A DNA stretch of 64,000 nucleotides from Paenibacillus polymyxa (GCF_015710975.1 NZ_CP049783.1:1240501-1304500), one strand, 5' to 3'; counted from the first letter of the stretch, positions 43,896 through 54,048 are shown. Notes: generated by a model from the letters alone, not told the origin. Made by a program: numbers and translations.

Positions 43896-43964
43896 ATGAA
43901 GTTTCTATTGATCGTAATCATCATTGCGCTGATCGTTGTTTTGCTCATGAGAAGACGCAGATGA
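43896..43964 (+). CDS. Tiny membrane protein, 22 residues
   Basis: AAGGAGG at 43880-43886 lies nine bases before ATG 43896. The frame encodes MKFLLIVIIIALIVVLLMRRRR and stops; a terminator follows 32 bases later. The product is one hydrophobic helix capped by four arginines, like known small membrane regulators or toxin-like peptides. No family is recognised. Confidence 0.65.
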   Translation: MKFLLIVIIIALIVVLLMRRRR

Positions 43965-43996
43965 ACGAAGACATCCTCTATGGTTAACTGAGAATA

Positions 43997-44034
43997 CAAA
44001 AAGGGCTTTCGGTACATCACCGAAAGCCTTTGTT
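43997..44034. terminator. Terminator
   Basis: AAGGGCTTTCGGT and (A)CCGAAAGCCTTT form a stem flanked by A and T runs between the 22-residue gene and the convergent membrane protein gene; it can serve both. Confidence 0.85.
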
Positions 44035-44054
44035 CATCTGAGGTTAAGGCTGAA

Positions 44055-44387
44055 CTACGCCTTGTTCTTTTTGCTATATTTAATAAAAGCAATCACAAGC
44101 GCTATAGCAAACAATATTCCGCTGACTACCCATGTGGTCAGAAACGCCATACCCAAGCCGACATTAGCCCCCATGGTCGGATGCTTCATAGCAGTAAACA
44201 CCGAGCCCTGCATCATAAATATGGTACAGAACAAAACAACGGGTGCCAAAATAATTGTGCTTGCGGTCTTACGACTACCAGATACTGCAATTACACACAG
44301 AGCAGAAATCACCAAGATCACCCAATAGATAACTGCTTCCCAAATCGCTGAAGTGCCCACCTGTTCGACCTCTTTTCTATCCATCAT
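44055..44387 (-). CDS. Hypothetical four-span membrane protein
   Basis: 110 residues, not recognised. Hydrophobic segments: AVIYWVILVISALCVIAVSG, ASTIILAPVVLFCTIFMMQ, VGLGMAFLTTWVVSGILFAIALVIAFI, with a basic tail YSKKNKA. AGAGG lies five and eight bases before ATG 44387 and ATG 44384; either may be the start. Confidence 0.65.
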   Translation of the reverse strand: MMDRKEVEQVGTSAIWEAVIYWVILVISALCVIAVSGSRKTASTIILAPVVLFCTIFMMQGSVFTAMKHPTMGANVGLGMAFLTTWVVSGILFAIALVIAFIKYSKKNKA

Positions 44388-44528
44388 ATATACCTCTTCT
44401 ATTGTAACAGACGTCACACAGTGAACCAAGCCATAATTTGATTAGAAAAGGGCTAAACCCTGCCGACAATGTAAATAATGTATAGTAGCAGACAACCCTA
44501 CATAGAAGAAATGAAAGGAATTGATCTT

Positions 44529-44897
44529 ATGAGAAGTGCAAGTCCTTTTGTCATTGTGAACGATGTGCAGCAGTCGGTTGACTACTACCAATCTGTTTTA
44601 GGCGGGAAAATCAAAGTACTGAACAAGCAGGACGGCAGGCTCTTACATGCCGAACTGCACCTGGGCAGCAGCCATATCCATTTTTCCGATTCCTACGGTA
44701 AACCACTGAAAGCACAGCATGTCCAAATCATTCTCGACTGTGAGAGTGAGGAGGAGCTTAAACAGGCTTACCATGTACTATCCGAAAAAGGCACCATCAC
44801 TGTAGAGCTACAAGATACCTTCTTTGGTGCGCTGCACGGCGAAGTAACGGATCATCTTAATCAAATTGGATGGGTGATGAACTATTTTAAAAGATGA
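44529..44897 (+). CDS. VOC-superfamily (glyoxalase/bleomycin resistance-like) protein
   Basis: 122 residues, one vicinal-oxygen-chelate module: SASPFVIVNDVQQSVDYYQSVLGGKIKVLNKQDGRLLHAELHLGSSHIHFSD, then a second beta-alpha unit ending TFFGALHGEVTDHLNQIGWVMNY. This PhnB-like subgroup has no fixed reaction. AAAGGA is placed eight bases before ATG 44529; an upstream in-frame ATG at 44478 has no such site. Its last 16 bases overlap the convergent CoA-disulfide reductase gene. Confidence 0.82.
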   Translation: MRSASPFVIVNDVQQSVDYYQSVLGGKIKVLNKQDGRLLHAELHLGSSHIHFSDSYGKPLKAQHVQIILDCESEEELKQAYHVLSEKGTITVELQDTFFGALHGEVTDHLNQIGWVMNYFKR

Positions 44898-46546
44898 TCA
44901 CGTTTAGCCATAACTGAGTACGTCTTGTAGCCGCCATCAACGTTCCTCACCCGATATCCGAATTGGGTCAGAATTCTGGCCGCTAGATAGCCGCGCAACC
45001 CGACTTGGCAGGATACCGCGATCTCCAGATCACGAGGAATTTCCGACATCCGCTCTCTGATCTCGGCCAGTGGAATATGAATAGAACCTGGAATCGCTCC
45101 TCCCTGTAGCTCCATCGCATCCCGGACATCAATAACAAGACCACCATTGCGGTGAAAATCGTCAACTTCATGCCACTGTATCGTCTGGACCAGCCCATCC
45201 ATGATGTTCGAAGCTACGTAACCCGCCATATTCACTGGATCTTTAGCTGAAGAATAAGGAGGTGCATAAGCAAGCTCGATATCTGCCAGCTCACGGACGG
45301 TTAAATGGCCGCGAATCGCCGTCGCAATAACATCAATCCTTTTGTCGGCTCCGTCAGCCCCAACAGCCTGCGCTCCGTAGATCATCCCGGTCTTCGGATG
45401 AAAGAGCAGCTTCATAGAAATGGGTGACGCGCCAGGATAATAACCGGCATGTGAACCAGGATGAATATGAATAGTCTGATAAGGAACAGCCAGCCGCTGC
45501 AATGTTTTTTCATTGTTACCTGTAGAAGCTGCGGTCAATGCAAATGTCTTAATTACGGATGTTCCGAGCGCACCATCATAGGAAATCGGCTGACCATTAA
45601 TATGATCCGCTGCCAAACGCCCCTGCCGATTGGCTCCCCAGGCCAGCGATACCATCGTTACAAACCCATGATTGCGGTCTTTGACCTGGATGGCATCACC
45701 TACCGCATAAATGGACGGATCACTGGTTTGCAGCTGTGCATTCACCTGAATAGCGCCGCGAAAACCTAGTTCCAATCCGCATTGCTTGGCCAACTCATTT
45801 TCAGGTACCACGCCAATCGCCAAAATAACCATATCCGTCTGAAGCGTCTCCTCAGAGGTCAAACGTAACCGTGTACCCTGTTCTTCAAAAGCTGCGACTC
45901 CTTCCTCTAAACGCACCTCCACCCCGTTCAGCTGCATATGCTGTTCCACCAGTTTGGCCATTTCAGGGTCAAGCGGATTCAACACTTGTTGTCCTTTATC
46001 CATAACGGTTACTGCAAGTCCACGCTCCCGCAAATTTTCAGCCATCTCCAGCCCAACAAATCCAGCACCAATTATCGTGGCATGCTTGGGTTGCCTTTCA
46101 TCTACATATGCCTTAATAAGGTCGGTGTCATGAATGTTTCTTAACGTAAATACATTTGTAGCTTCATGTAGTCCGGGAATGTCTGGTATCATCGGTTTGG
46201 CTCCCGGCGACAATACCACAATATCGTACGCCTGCTCATCCATCTCTCCTGTGATCATATCGCGGTAACGGACAAGCTTATGCTCGCGGTCTATTTGTAT
46301 TACTTCTTTCAGCACCCGAACATCTATATTAAATCGGTCTCTAATGCCTTGAGGCGTCTGGAGAAACAGCTTCTCCCGTGCCTGAATTGTCCCCCCAATA
46401 TAGTAGGGAAGACCACAGTTTGCAAAAGAAACATGCTCACCGCGTTCAAACAGAATAATCTCGTCTTCCTCATTCCATCTACGCAATCTCGCCGCAGCAG
46501 AAGCTCCACCTGCTACCCCGCCAATAATAACTATCCTCTTACCCAT
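44882..46546 (-). CDS. cdr: CoA-disulfide reductase with C-terminal rhodanese domain
   Basis: 554 residues. FAD-dependent reductase with VIIGGVAGGASAAARLRRW at the N-terminus, the active-site Cys in VSFANCGLPYYIGG near 43, TIIGAGFVGLEMAENL (NAD site) near 155 and the FAD segment IYAVGDAIQV. From about 455 a rhodanese domain follows with LVIDVRDAMELQGGAIPGS and catalytic Cys in VSCQVGLRGYLAARIL. Such fusions reduce CoA disulfide or CoA persulfide/polysulfide. A CsoR/CstR-like operator pair lies upstream, consistent with reactive-sulfur detoxification. Confidence 0.92.
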   Translation of the reverse strand: MGKRIVIIGGVAGGASAAARLRRWNEEDEIILFERGEHVSFANCGLPYYIGGTIQAREKLFLQTPQGIRDRFNIDVRVLKEVIQIDREHKLVRYRDMITGEMDEQAYDIVVLSPGAKPMIPDIPGLHEATNVFTLRNIHDTDLIKAYVDERQPKHATIIGAGFVGLEMAENLRERGLAVTVMDKGQQVLNPLDPEMAKLVEQHMQLNGVEVRLEEGVAAFEEQGTRLRLTSEETLQTDMVILAIGVVPENELAKQCGLELGFRGAIQVNAQLQTSDPSIYAVGDAIQVKDRNHGFVTMVSLAWGANRQGRLAADHINGQPISYDGALGTSVIKTFALTAASTGNNEKTLQRLAVPYQTIHIHPGSHAGYYPGASPISMKLLFHPKTGMIYGAQAVGADGADKRIDVIATAIRGHLTVRELADIELAYAPPYSSAKDPVNMAGYVASNIMDGLVQTIQWHEVDDFHRNGGLVIDVRDAMELQGGAIPGSIHIPLAEIRERMSEIPRDLEIAVSCQVGLRGYLAARILTQFGYRVRNVDGGYKTYSVMAKRDHLLK

Positions 46547-46563
46547 TTCTTCCCCCTCCTCAT

Positions 46564-46600
46564 ATACCCTATGGGGTATAATATATACCTATGGGGGTAT
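46564..46600. promoter_or_regulatory. Tandem CsoR/CstR-like operators upstream of cdr
   Basis: ATACCCTATGGGGTAT at 46564-46579 and ATACCTATGGGGGTAT at 46585-46600 are two G/C-centred inverted repeats of the form ATACC...GGTAT used by CsoR-family repressors (copper-sensing CsoR, persulfide-sensing CstR). They sit 18 bases before cdr. No CsoR-family gene is in the window. Confidence 0.75.
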
Positions 46601-46740
46601 GATGTCAACAAACAAAAAAGGCAGAGGTTACCCCCGCCTGCTCAAACCCTAAACAAAACCCGATTGGAATCACAAATCACTTGCGACTGCTGCAAAAATG
46701 CCCTATCTCACTGGGCTAACTAGCCGCCAACTACTGTTTA

Positions 46741-48108
<1,368 letters not shown>

Positions 48109-48185
48109 CTATTCTCGCACAAAAAGAACGATTTGGGAAGATAATTCTCATTATTCAGGTATGATATTATTGTTTTATTGAAACA

Positions 48186-48824
48186 TCAAGTTTCGGATCG
48201 GAAGGTTTTGCCCAAATGCTCACCCAGACCAAAATAATGGCGGAAATTATAGATGAGCGGACTCCACTTTGCTGGATCAATATGATTCTCTCCGAGGATG
48301 ATATCCTGATGAACATGCACCTGTATGGCTTGGGTTTCGACGATCGCAAAATAAGGAGAATGGTCAGGAATCCGCATCTCCTTCACCTTGGCTTCAATTT
48401 GAATAGGGCACTCCCTGATTCGGGTGGGCTTGACTCTATTCGATTCAATCGCAGCCAGTCCGCTGATCTCATACTTATCTTTTTGATATGAAAATCCATT
48501 TTTCTCTTTTTCCGCTGGAACGGGATTCTTGCCTGTAAAAGGAGCCAAACGCTCTACATTTTCCCACATGGAAGGCCCAGGAACATTGATTACACATTCG
48601 GGATGACGCTCCATATTTTCTAATGCTTTGCCACCTGTTCCAATACCTAACACCACACAATCTCCTAATGCCCACGAGGAGGAAATAGGGCTAATATTGG
48701 TCGTTCCATCCTCATTCAGCGTGTTGAGTAAAATCACAGGGGTTCCGTAATATAAAATGCTAGGGTTTATCGTTTTTATGCTTGGGGTACGATTCATCTG
48801 ATTTATTGGATTCATTGGGTCCAT
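48186..48824 (-). CDS. Flavin reductase-like FMN-binding split-barrel protein
   Basis: 212 residues with the flavin-reductase pattern: TPVILLNTLNEDGTTNISPISSSWALGDCVVLGIGTGGKALENMERHPECVINVPG near 28-85. The enzyme likely uses FMN and NAD(P)H; the partner is unknown. It is divergent from an ArsR-family regulator with an AAATGT-AA-ACATTT palindrome in between. The start is the first ATG (48824) with AAGGAGAA upstream. Confidence 0.83.
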   Translation of the reverse strand: MDPMNPINQMNRTPSIKTINPSILYYGTPVILLNTLNEDGTTNISPISSSWALGDCVVLGIGTGGKALENMERHPECVINVPGPSMWENVERLAPFTGKNPVPAEKEKNGFSYQKDKYEISGLAAIESNRVKPTRIRECPIQIEAKVKEMRIPDHSPYFAIVETQAIQVHVHQDIILGENHIDPAKWSPLIYNFRHYFGLGEHLGKTFRSET

Positions 48825-48864
48825 GTTTTATTCTCCTTCTGTTCAGATCTGCCTCCTTATTGTA

Positions 48865-48878
48865 AAATGTAAACATTT
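48865..48878. promoter_or_regulatory. Inverted repeat between flavin reductase and ArsR genes
   Basis: AAATGTAAACATTT has perfect six-base arms around AA and lies between the two divergent starts, a suitable site for the adjacent ArsR-type repressor. Confidence 0.5.
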
Positions 48879-48922
48879 CAACCTTCATCGAAGTATGGAT
48901 TACAAAGGGGGATAACCGTGCC

Positions 48923-49612
48923 ATGAGCACCCAATCGAATGTAGCCATGATTGCTTCTCTTGTCAGCGAGCCTTCCCGTGCAGCCATTCTCACCGCTCTA
49001 TTAGACGGCAGATTCCACACGGCAAGTGAACTGGCCCATATGGCAGGCATCAAACCGCAAACCGCCAGTTTCCATCTGGCTAAAATGACCGAAGCACAAG
49101 TCATTACTGTAGAAAAACAAGGGCGGCACCGTTACTATGGCATTCAAGACCCCGAGGTTGCCCAGGTGATGGAGTCACTTTTGTCCATAGCTCCACCTGT
49201 TCCAATCAAGTCATTCAAGCAAGCCTCCGAAAACGAGGCCATACGGTTGGCAAGAACTTGCTACGACCATGTTGCGGGTCATTTAGGCGTACAGCTCATG
49301 AGTTTTTTCATGCAAAAGGGGATTCTTTCCGAGGATCAGGACGGACTTCATATCACCCAACAAGGAGAGATTTTCTTTGCTGACTTTCAGATCAACCTCA
49401 AGAACACAAGACAAAAGCGTCGCTCCTTCTCACATAAATGCCTGGATTGGAGTGAACGACGCCATCATCTTGCCGGTGCTTTAGGAAGTGCTCTTCTAGA
49501 CAGATTATTCGAATTACATTGGGTCGAGCATCTGCCCACAACCCGAGCGATACGCATTACAGCCGAGGGTAAAAGAGGTTTTAAAGAGGTATTTTCGATA
49601 GAGATCGGCTAA
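48923..49612 (+). CDS. ArsR-family winged-helix transcriptional regulator
   Basis: 229 residues. Helix-turn-helix near 10-75: MIASLVSEPSRAAILTALLDGRFHTASELAHMAGIKPQTASFHLAKMTEAQVITVEKQGRHRYYGI. The long C-terminal half (after 90) has no metal-site cysteines and resembles the extended ArsR group that senses organic ligands. ATG 48923 is close to GGGGG. It probably controls the divergent flavin reductase gene. Confidence 0.86.
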   Translation: MSTQSNVAMIASLVSEPSRAAILTALLDGRFHTASELAHMAGIKPQTASFHLAKMTEAQVITVEKQGRHRYYGIQDPEVAQVMESLLSIAPPVPIKSFKQASENEAIRLARTCYDHVAGHLGVQLMSFFMQKGILSEDQDGLHITQQGEIFFADFQINLKNTRQKRRSFSHKCLDWSERRHHLAGALGSALLDRLFELHWVEHLPTTRAIRITAEGKRGFKEVFSIEIG

Positions 49613-49624
49613 GTAATCATAGTT

Positions 49625-50734
49625 CTAATGCTTTTCTTGTTTCGCATTGGATGTTATGACTGGAGACAAGGACCTTTGTTTTCTCGTCAATGGCCGGACA
49701 TAGGCATAATTGTTTTTTGGAGCCTTTCCTTTTGCCACACCTGCTTTATATCCTCCAGCAGCAGCCGGAATGGCAACCAAGGTTCCATAGGTTCTCATCG
49801 CCCGTTCAATTGGGAAAGATACAGAACGCATTCCATCGGTAGATCCGGCAAAATGAACTGCGGCTGCATAATTGTTCAGCCGATCGTTACTGTCATTCAG
49901 CCATACGGAACCCGAATCTCCAGGTCCAGTTCGTCCCTGGGTAAAACGAATGACGGTTTGATCACGGAAAATCTCGATTCCCGAATCGCCCCTCACTCTT
50001 TGTTCCACGCCAATCGCCTCCACGACTCCTCTGGCGAAGCCGTTTGTTTTAGCCATTCTTTTAAACGTCATTCCCAGACGATAGCTCAATAAGTGCCCAG
50101 GCACGGTAATAAGACCACCACTTTGGTTAATCAGATACCTCGGATTAAGCAGACTATTTGAATTGGCAATAGCTATGGCAGAGTCCTGAAAGTTAACACC
50201 TGTCGTAGTAAGCGGGACAAATTGAAAAGCTCTCCCGATCTGATCCGCCGTTCTGCCTCCATCTGCCGGAGAAGGCTGAATGGTATTGTGAAATTGGTTT
50301 GTATTCGTTGGGACTAGGACATGGGCATTACTCAAAATAAACAAAGTATTATTCTTAATAACAATGAGTCCTCCGGTTCCTCCTGCAGTGGTGGGAACCG
50401 TTGTTCCTACACTGACCGCACCGGGCACGGGGCGCCATCTTTGGCGTGGGTTCGTTTGGGTAGGAGTCGCCGCTTCCCTTTTGAAAGAACCCACACCTAA
50501 AATTCGGATAGGTACCGCAGAAGCCTGACTTATATTATGGGTTACTGCCTGCAATTTGGTTTGCGTCACAGCCGAAAGATTTCTCAAGGTGTATACCACA
50601 ATCGCCGCGCCCTTTGCCGGTCTATTGGGATCAGCATAACCTACTCCAATCCCTGTTACTCCGTTCCGTTTGAGCATCGTTCGCCATATCCGACTCTTCA
50701 GCTTGAAAGCTTGATAAAAGGTAGCCACAGCCAC
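49625..50734 (-). CDS. Trypsin-like serine protease-fold protein
   Basis: About 369 residues. The catalytic triad is readable: LFILSNAHVLVP (His), FQDSAIAIANSN (Asp) and RTGPGDSGSVWL (Ser) near 275. Upstream lies a 120-residue N-terminal part starting MAVATFYQAFKLKSRI and containing GVTGIGVGYADPNRPAKGAAIVVYT, a common prefix of such bacterial chymotrypsin-like proteins. No signal peptide is seen, so it is cytoplasmic or spore-associated. AAGGAG is six bases before GTG 50734; ATG 50740 touches the site. Confidence 0.8.
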   Translation of the reverse strand: MAVATFYQAFKLKSRIWRTMLKRNGVTGIGVGYADPNRPAKGAAIVVYTLRNLSAVTQTKLQAVTHNISQASAVPIRILGVGSFKREAATPTQTNPRQRWRPVPGAVSVGTTVPTTAGGTGGLIVIKNNTLFILSNAHVLVPTNTNQFHNTIQPSPADGGRTADQIGRAFQFVPLTTTGVNFQDSAIAIANSNSLLNPRYLINQSGGLITVPGHLLSYRLGMTFKRMAKTNGFARGVVEAIGVEQRVRGDSGIEIFRDQTVIRFTQGRTGPGDSGSVWLNDSNDRLNNYAAAVHFAGSTDGMRSVSFPIERAMRTYGTLVAIPAAAGGYKAGVAKGKAPKNNYAYVRPLTRKQRSLSPVITSNAKQEKH

Positions 50735-50849
50735 ATACATCTCCTTTTCATAGTCAATGATGTATATACATATGACTAATCCACACATTATGACTGTGCG
50801 TTTCCCCAGAACAGTGAAAAAGGTGTGGGCTGGAAGCAAACGACTGCTT

Positions 50850-51449
50850 TTATTGATCAGTCTTCCTAAAGAACTCTACCATTTCGATAAATGATTGCTG
50901 AGCTGAATGTACGTGATATCGGGGAGAGTACGGATCACTGAATCCATGCTGTCCGCTGAATTTATGTATTTGGATATTATGGTTGTCTAAAGCTGAAATG
51001 AGCTCATCCACATTAAATGATATTTCTTCCTGTGGGAAAAAAAGCAGTGTTGGACAATGTGGAGTTATTTCCAAATAATTTCGAATACGAGAGCCATAGT
51101 ATCCTACGATTCCATCAACATATTTTTCTTTGCTACACAGCCAGGCAATCGTTGCCCCGATGCTAAACCCGACGATAAATACCTTTTTATAGCGAGCTTG
51201 AATACTTAACAATAAACTTTCAATATGATAGGAAGCACGTTTGAATCCTATATTTTTTATGAAATGGGCATAGGCAGCTTCCTCTTGCGAATAGTCAAAA
51301 GGCGTTTCTTTGCCTATTAAATTTGGACAAATCACGTCATAACCCTCATCTGATAATAAGCTGCAATAATTTTGTATATGCTGGTTAATTCCATAAATCT
51401 CATGCAGCACAACAATGAGGGTGTCCGACTTCTTATCTATGCTTATCAT
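50850..51449 (-). CDS. Dienelactone hydrolase-like alpha/beta hydrolase
   Basis: 199 residues with the family order: LIVVLHEIYGINQHIQNYCSLLSDEGYDVICPNL at 10-45, nucleophile elbow VFIVGFSIGATIAWL (Ser in GFSIG) near 95, and the His in FSGQHGFSDPYSPRYH near 165. Classical dienelactone hydrolases use Cys; Ser here suggests an esterase. The ATG at 51449 follows an unusual run of eight or nine G that doubles as the ribosome binding site. Lies at the edge of an AT-richer block. Confidence 0.8.
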   Translation of the reverse strand: MISIDKKSDTLIVVLHEIYGINQHIQNYCSLLSDEGYDVICPNLIGKETPFDYSQEEAAYAHFIKNIGFKRASYHIESLLLSIQARYKKVFIVGFSIGATIAWLCSKEKYVDGIVGYYGSRIRNYLEITPHCPTLLFFPQEEISFNVDELISALDNHNIQIHKFSGQHGFSDPYSPRYHVHSAQQSFIEMVEFFRKTDQ

Positions 51450-51567
51450 GTTGCCCCCCCCTAGGTTTGAATATGGGAAAAAACAATCCAACCGGATACG
51501 TATATTTATACTCTTATATTAACAACCTGTAGATAAGCCTCTTCAGATATCGGAGGAGTACCTGGGA

Positions 51568-51743
51568 TTATTGTGGTTTGAGGGATGATGTGGTTTCCAT
51601 TTCCCGTCTTATCGAGTCAGAAAACTCATCAAAGGGCTTATTCTCTCTTGCCCGGGACCCTACGATATAAATCGCTATATTTCATCATTAGAAGTTCCCC
51701 ATTCGAATATTCGCTCTTCGAGCACTTCGTAAGCATTATTCAT
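51568..51743 (-). pseudogene. Remnant of an aminoglycoside 6-adenylyltransferase-like gene
   Basis: GGGAGG lies nine bases before ATG 51743 and the frame begins MNNAYEVLEERIFEWGTSNDEI, then a stop. A one-base shift at the TATAG site restores AIYIVGSRARENKPFDEFSDS, the nucleotidyltransferase motif (GSRAR) of the ANT(6)-type adenylyltransferases. After SDS the family sequence is lost and the frame ends at 51568. The gene therefore carries one frameshift and a large 3' deletion. Family assignment rests on about 45 residues. Confidence 0.7.
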
Positions 51744-51917
51744 ACTTCCTAACCTCCCTTTTTTAGAAAATATTATATCCAATATGATCATTTCGCTATA
51801 TGTTTTTAGTTAAAATCCAGAGACTGCTACCTGACATACACCACTCATCCAATCAATTTTGCATCTTCATCCTGTGATATAATTCCTTCAATATCATTGT
51901 ATGGAAGGATGGTGCAG

Positions 51918-52460
51918 ATGTCGGAGCAACAAGTATACGTCCGGTTCCCAGAAGAGGTGGACGTTGCAGAATTGACAGCAATGTACAGACGCAATCGGGA
52001 GTTCTTTGATATGTTTTCGCCAAACCACCAAGAAGAGCACTATACGGAGGAGCACCATCTCCAAACGATTATTAAGAGTAAGGCTGACATGGTAGAGGAT
52101 CGGAAATATTCCTTCGTGGTGTGCCACAAGGAAGACAATCAGATTATAGGCAGCATAGGTCTATCTTTTGTAGTAAGGGGACCACTTCAGAGCTGTATGA
52201 TCGGATACAGCCTAGACCAAGCCTATAACGGCAAGGGTTATATGACGGAGGCGGTGAAGCAGGTGGTTCGCTACGCTTTCGATGAACTAAAATTTCATCG
52301 GATCGTCGGAGAAGCCTCTCCTCGGAATCCAGGGTCCATCCGTGTGCTTGAGAAGGCTGGCTTTCACAAAGAAGGCATTTCTCGAAGCAACGTAAAAATT
52401 AATGGAAAGTGGGAGGACCATCAGGTTCTGGCGATTATCAATCCATCAGAGGATATCTAA
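51918..52460 (+). CDS. GNAT-family N-acetyltransferase (RimJ/RimL-like)
   Basis: 180 residues. Acetyl-CoA motif SCMIGYSLDQAYNGKGYMTEAVKQVVRYAFDELKFHRIVGEASPRNPGSIRVLEKAGF near 98-155 and the tail NVKINGKWEDHQVLAII. It is the same subgroup as the gene at 29224-29811. GAAGGA lies about eight bases before ATG 51918; the in-frame ATG at 51897 overlaps no such site. Followed by a terminator hairpin. Confidence 0.85.
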   Translation: MSEQQVYVRFPEEVDVAELTAMYRRNREFFDMFSPNHQEEHYTEEHHLQTIIKSKADMVEDRKYSFVVCHKEDNQIIGSIGLSFVVRGPLQSCMIGYSLDQAYNGKGYMTEAVKQVVRYAFDELKFHRIVGEASPRNPGSIRVLEKAGFHKEGISRSNVKINGKWEDHQVLAIINPSEDI

Positions 52461-52536
52461 GTTTAGTGAATATTGGTCTCGAAAGTTAATGGAAAAGAAA
52501 AGTTATGACAACCTATTAGAATGCGTTAGTTGAATA

Positions 52537-52597
52537 ACAACAGCGGCAGTCTAAGACTTTATTTATTAAGTCTTGTTCTGCCGCTGTTTGAATTTTT
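52537..52597. terminator. Long bidirectional terminator
   Basis: AACAGCGGCAG / CTGCCGCTGTT with an inner AAGACTT / AAGTCTT stem, flanked by A and T stretches, between convergent genes. Confidence 0.82.
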
Positions 52598-52662
52598 GCT
52601 CAATCTAAAACTTTATTTCCAATGCACATTTTACAGAAACTATATTCGTTTTGCTGGGAATC

Positions 52663-53478
52663 TCAGTGCATGATTTCTTTCTTATTCACCTTAACGCCGG
52701 ATAAGGACTGATCAAACATTTCGAGAATAAAGAGGAAGCGCTCAGCTTCACGAAATACATGATCAGCTAATAGAGGATGGATAATGCTTTTTATTCGGCA
52801 CTCGTCGATCAAATCACGCGCTGTTTTCTTAAAATCTCGCAAGGACTTAACAGAGACACGATTTTCATCCACAAATTGACTCAGAAGTGGAACGGTCTGC
52901 GACTGTGGACGCATATAACTTAAATCAATCGCTTGGAACATCAGTGTATCAAAGTCATTACTAAACTCCCTAGCTTGTTCAACCAATTTGCGTTCGGATG
53001 GATCCAGCAAATGGCCTATGAATTTTGCGTGATCGGCCATGATCTTTAAGAAAAAAATATTTTCATCAATAATAGCATCGGGTAATGGTTCAAGCGTTCC
53101 TGAATTGAGTTCCCCTAAACGATTTCTGAAATAATTCGCTTCCCGGCTTACATGGTCTACCAGTAAGGGAAAATTGGTTTGTCCAGGAAGTTTGCATTGT
53201 AATATAAGCCCCAATACCATCCTCTTAAATGCCCAAATATTTGTCGCCGCATTCTGTACTTCCGTATTAAACTCTTTGATTGTATAAGGATCTGTATTGA
53301 TATTAAATTCATACGATCTTTTCTCAATATCCTCAAAAATAGCGTAAAACCGATTGGCTTCTGTTTTAAGTTGAGTATCTTCCGCTCTAAAGCCTAACCC
53401 CAGAAAAAAGGAATGCTCCTTCATAATCCTGGACCAAAAACGTATTTCATCTAATGAGCGTGAAACAAATGCATCCAA
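52663..53478 (-). CDS. DUF2935 helical-bundle protein
   Basis: 271 residues, two related all-helical halves: LDEIRFWSRIMKEHSFFLGLGFRAEDTQLKTEANRFY near 10 and IIDENIFFLKIMADHAKFIGHLLDPSERKLVEQAREF near 145, each with the E/H pairs that may bind metal. This family is common in Bacillales; its function is unknown. The TTG start at 53478 follows GGAGGG at good spacing. Confidence 0.83.
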   Translation of the reverse strand: MDAFVSRSLDEIRFWSRIMKEHSFFLGLGFRAEDTQLKTEANRFYAIFEDIEKRSYEFNINTDPYTIKEFNTEVQNAATNIWAFKRMVLGLILQCKLPGQTNFPLLVDHVSREANYFRNRLGELNSGTLEPLPDAIIDENIFFLKIMADHAKFIGHLLDPSERKLVEQAREFSNDFDTLMFQAIDLSYMRPQSQTVPLLSQFVDENRVSVKSLRDFKKTARDLIDECRIKSIIHPLLADHVFREAERFLFILEMFDQSLSGVKVNKKEIMH

Positions 53479-53606
53479 TGATATCCCTCCTCTAAATGAG
53501 CAAAAAAGCACTTACTTAGTCATATGGGATATGACAGGTCATTATGAATATCGAAGTTCAACGTCTCATACGAATCCAATTTCGAAATTGAGCCGGAGTT
53601 ATTAAA

Positions 53607-53840
53607 TCATTCAGGGTTTTCTTCCGCTACCAAGTCTACCCGAAACTCAAGCTGGTCTCTCATAAAAATTTTACCTGCAATCTTGACCGATTCTGGCTTA
53701 ATCTCCTCTACTATTCCCCCATAATCCTCAAACGTCATGCGTAATTCCTCATCAACGGATACCACATATACATGCGCCTGGACCAAAGCGGCTCCGAACA
53801 GTTCCATATCTGTCTTCAATACTTTATATGTACGTTTCAC
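53607..53840 (-). CDS. Hypothetical small protein
   Basis: 77 residues, not recognised. Starts KRTYKVLKTDMELFGAALVQAHVYVVSVDEELRMTFEDYGGIVEEIKPESVKIAG, mixed alpha/beta pattern, acidic end AEENPE. GAGGTGATC is placed well before GTG 53840; the earlier ATG 53864 has no site. Confidence 0.6.
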   Translation of the reverse strand: MKRTYKVLKTDMELFGAALVQAHVYVVSVDEELRMTFEDYGGIVEEIKPESVKIAGKIFMRDQLEFRVDLVAEENPE

Positions 53841-54048
53841 AACGATCACCTCAAATATTTTCATTCGGTAGATTATATATAGATTCCTTCTGCAACAAGC
53901 ATTTCTGCGTTTATTATCCCATGATCCTCACTAAAAATTAAATTCCATAATATAACTCATATTTGAATATATATCATTTAATGTTTGGACAATTATCCCA
54001 ATCCAGTTTTATAATTCACCTGTTAATACATATATTTAGGAGGTACTC

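Noticed and set aside
48140..48156. Fur-like box GATAATTCTCATTATTC before metY
   Set aside because: Only an imperfect inverted repeat in AT-rich DNA; metY is not an expected Fur target, so it was not listed as a site.
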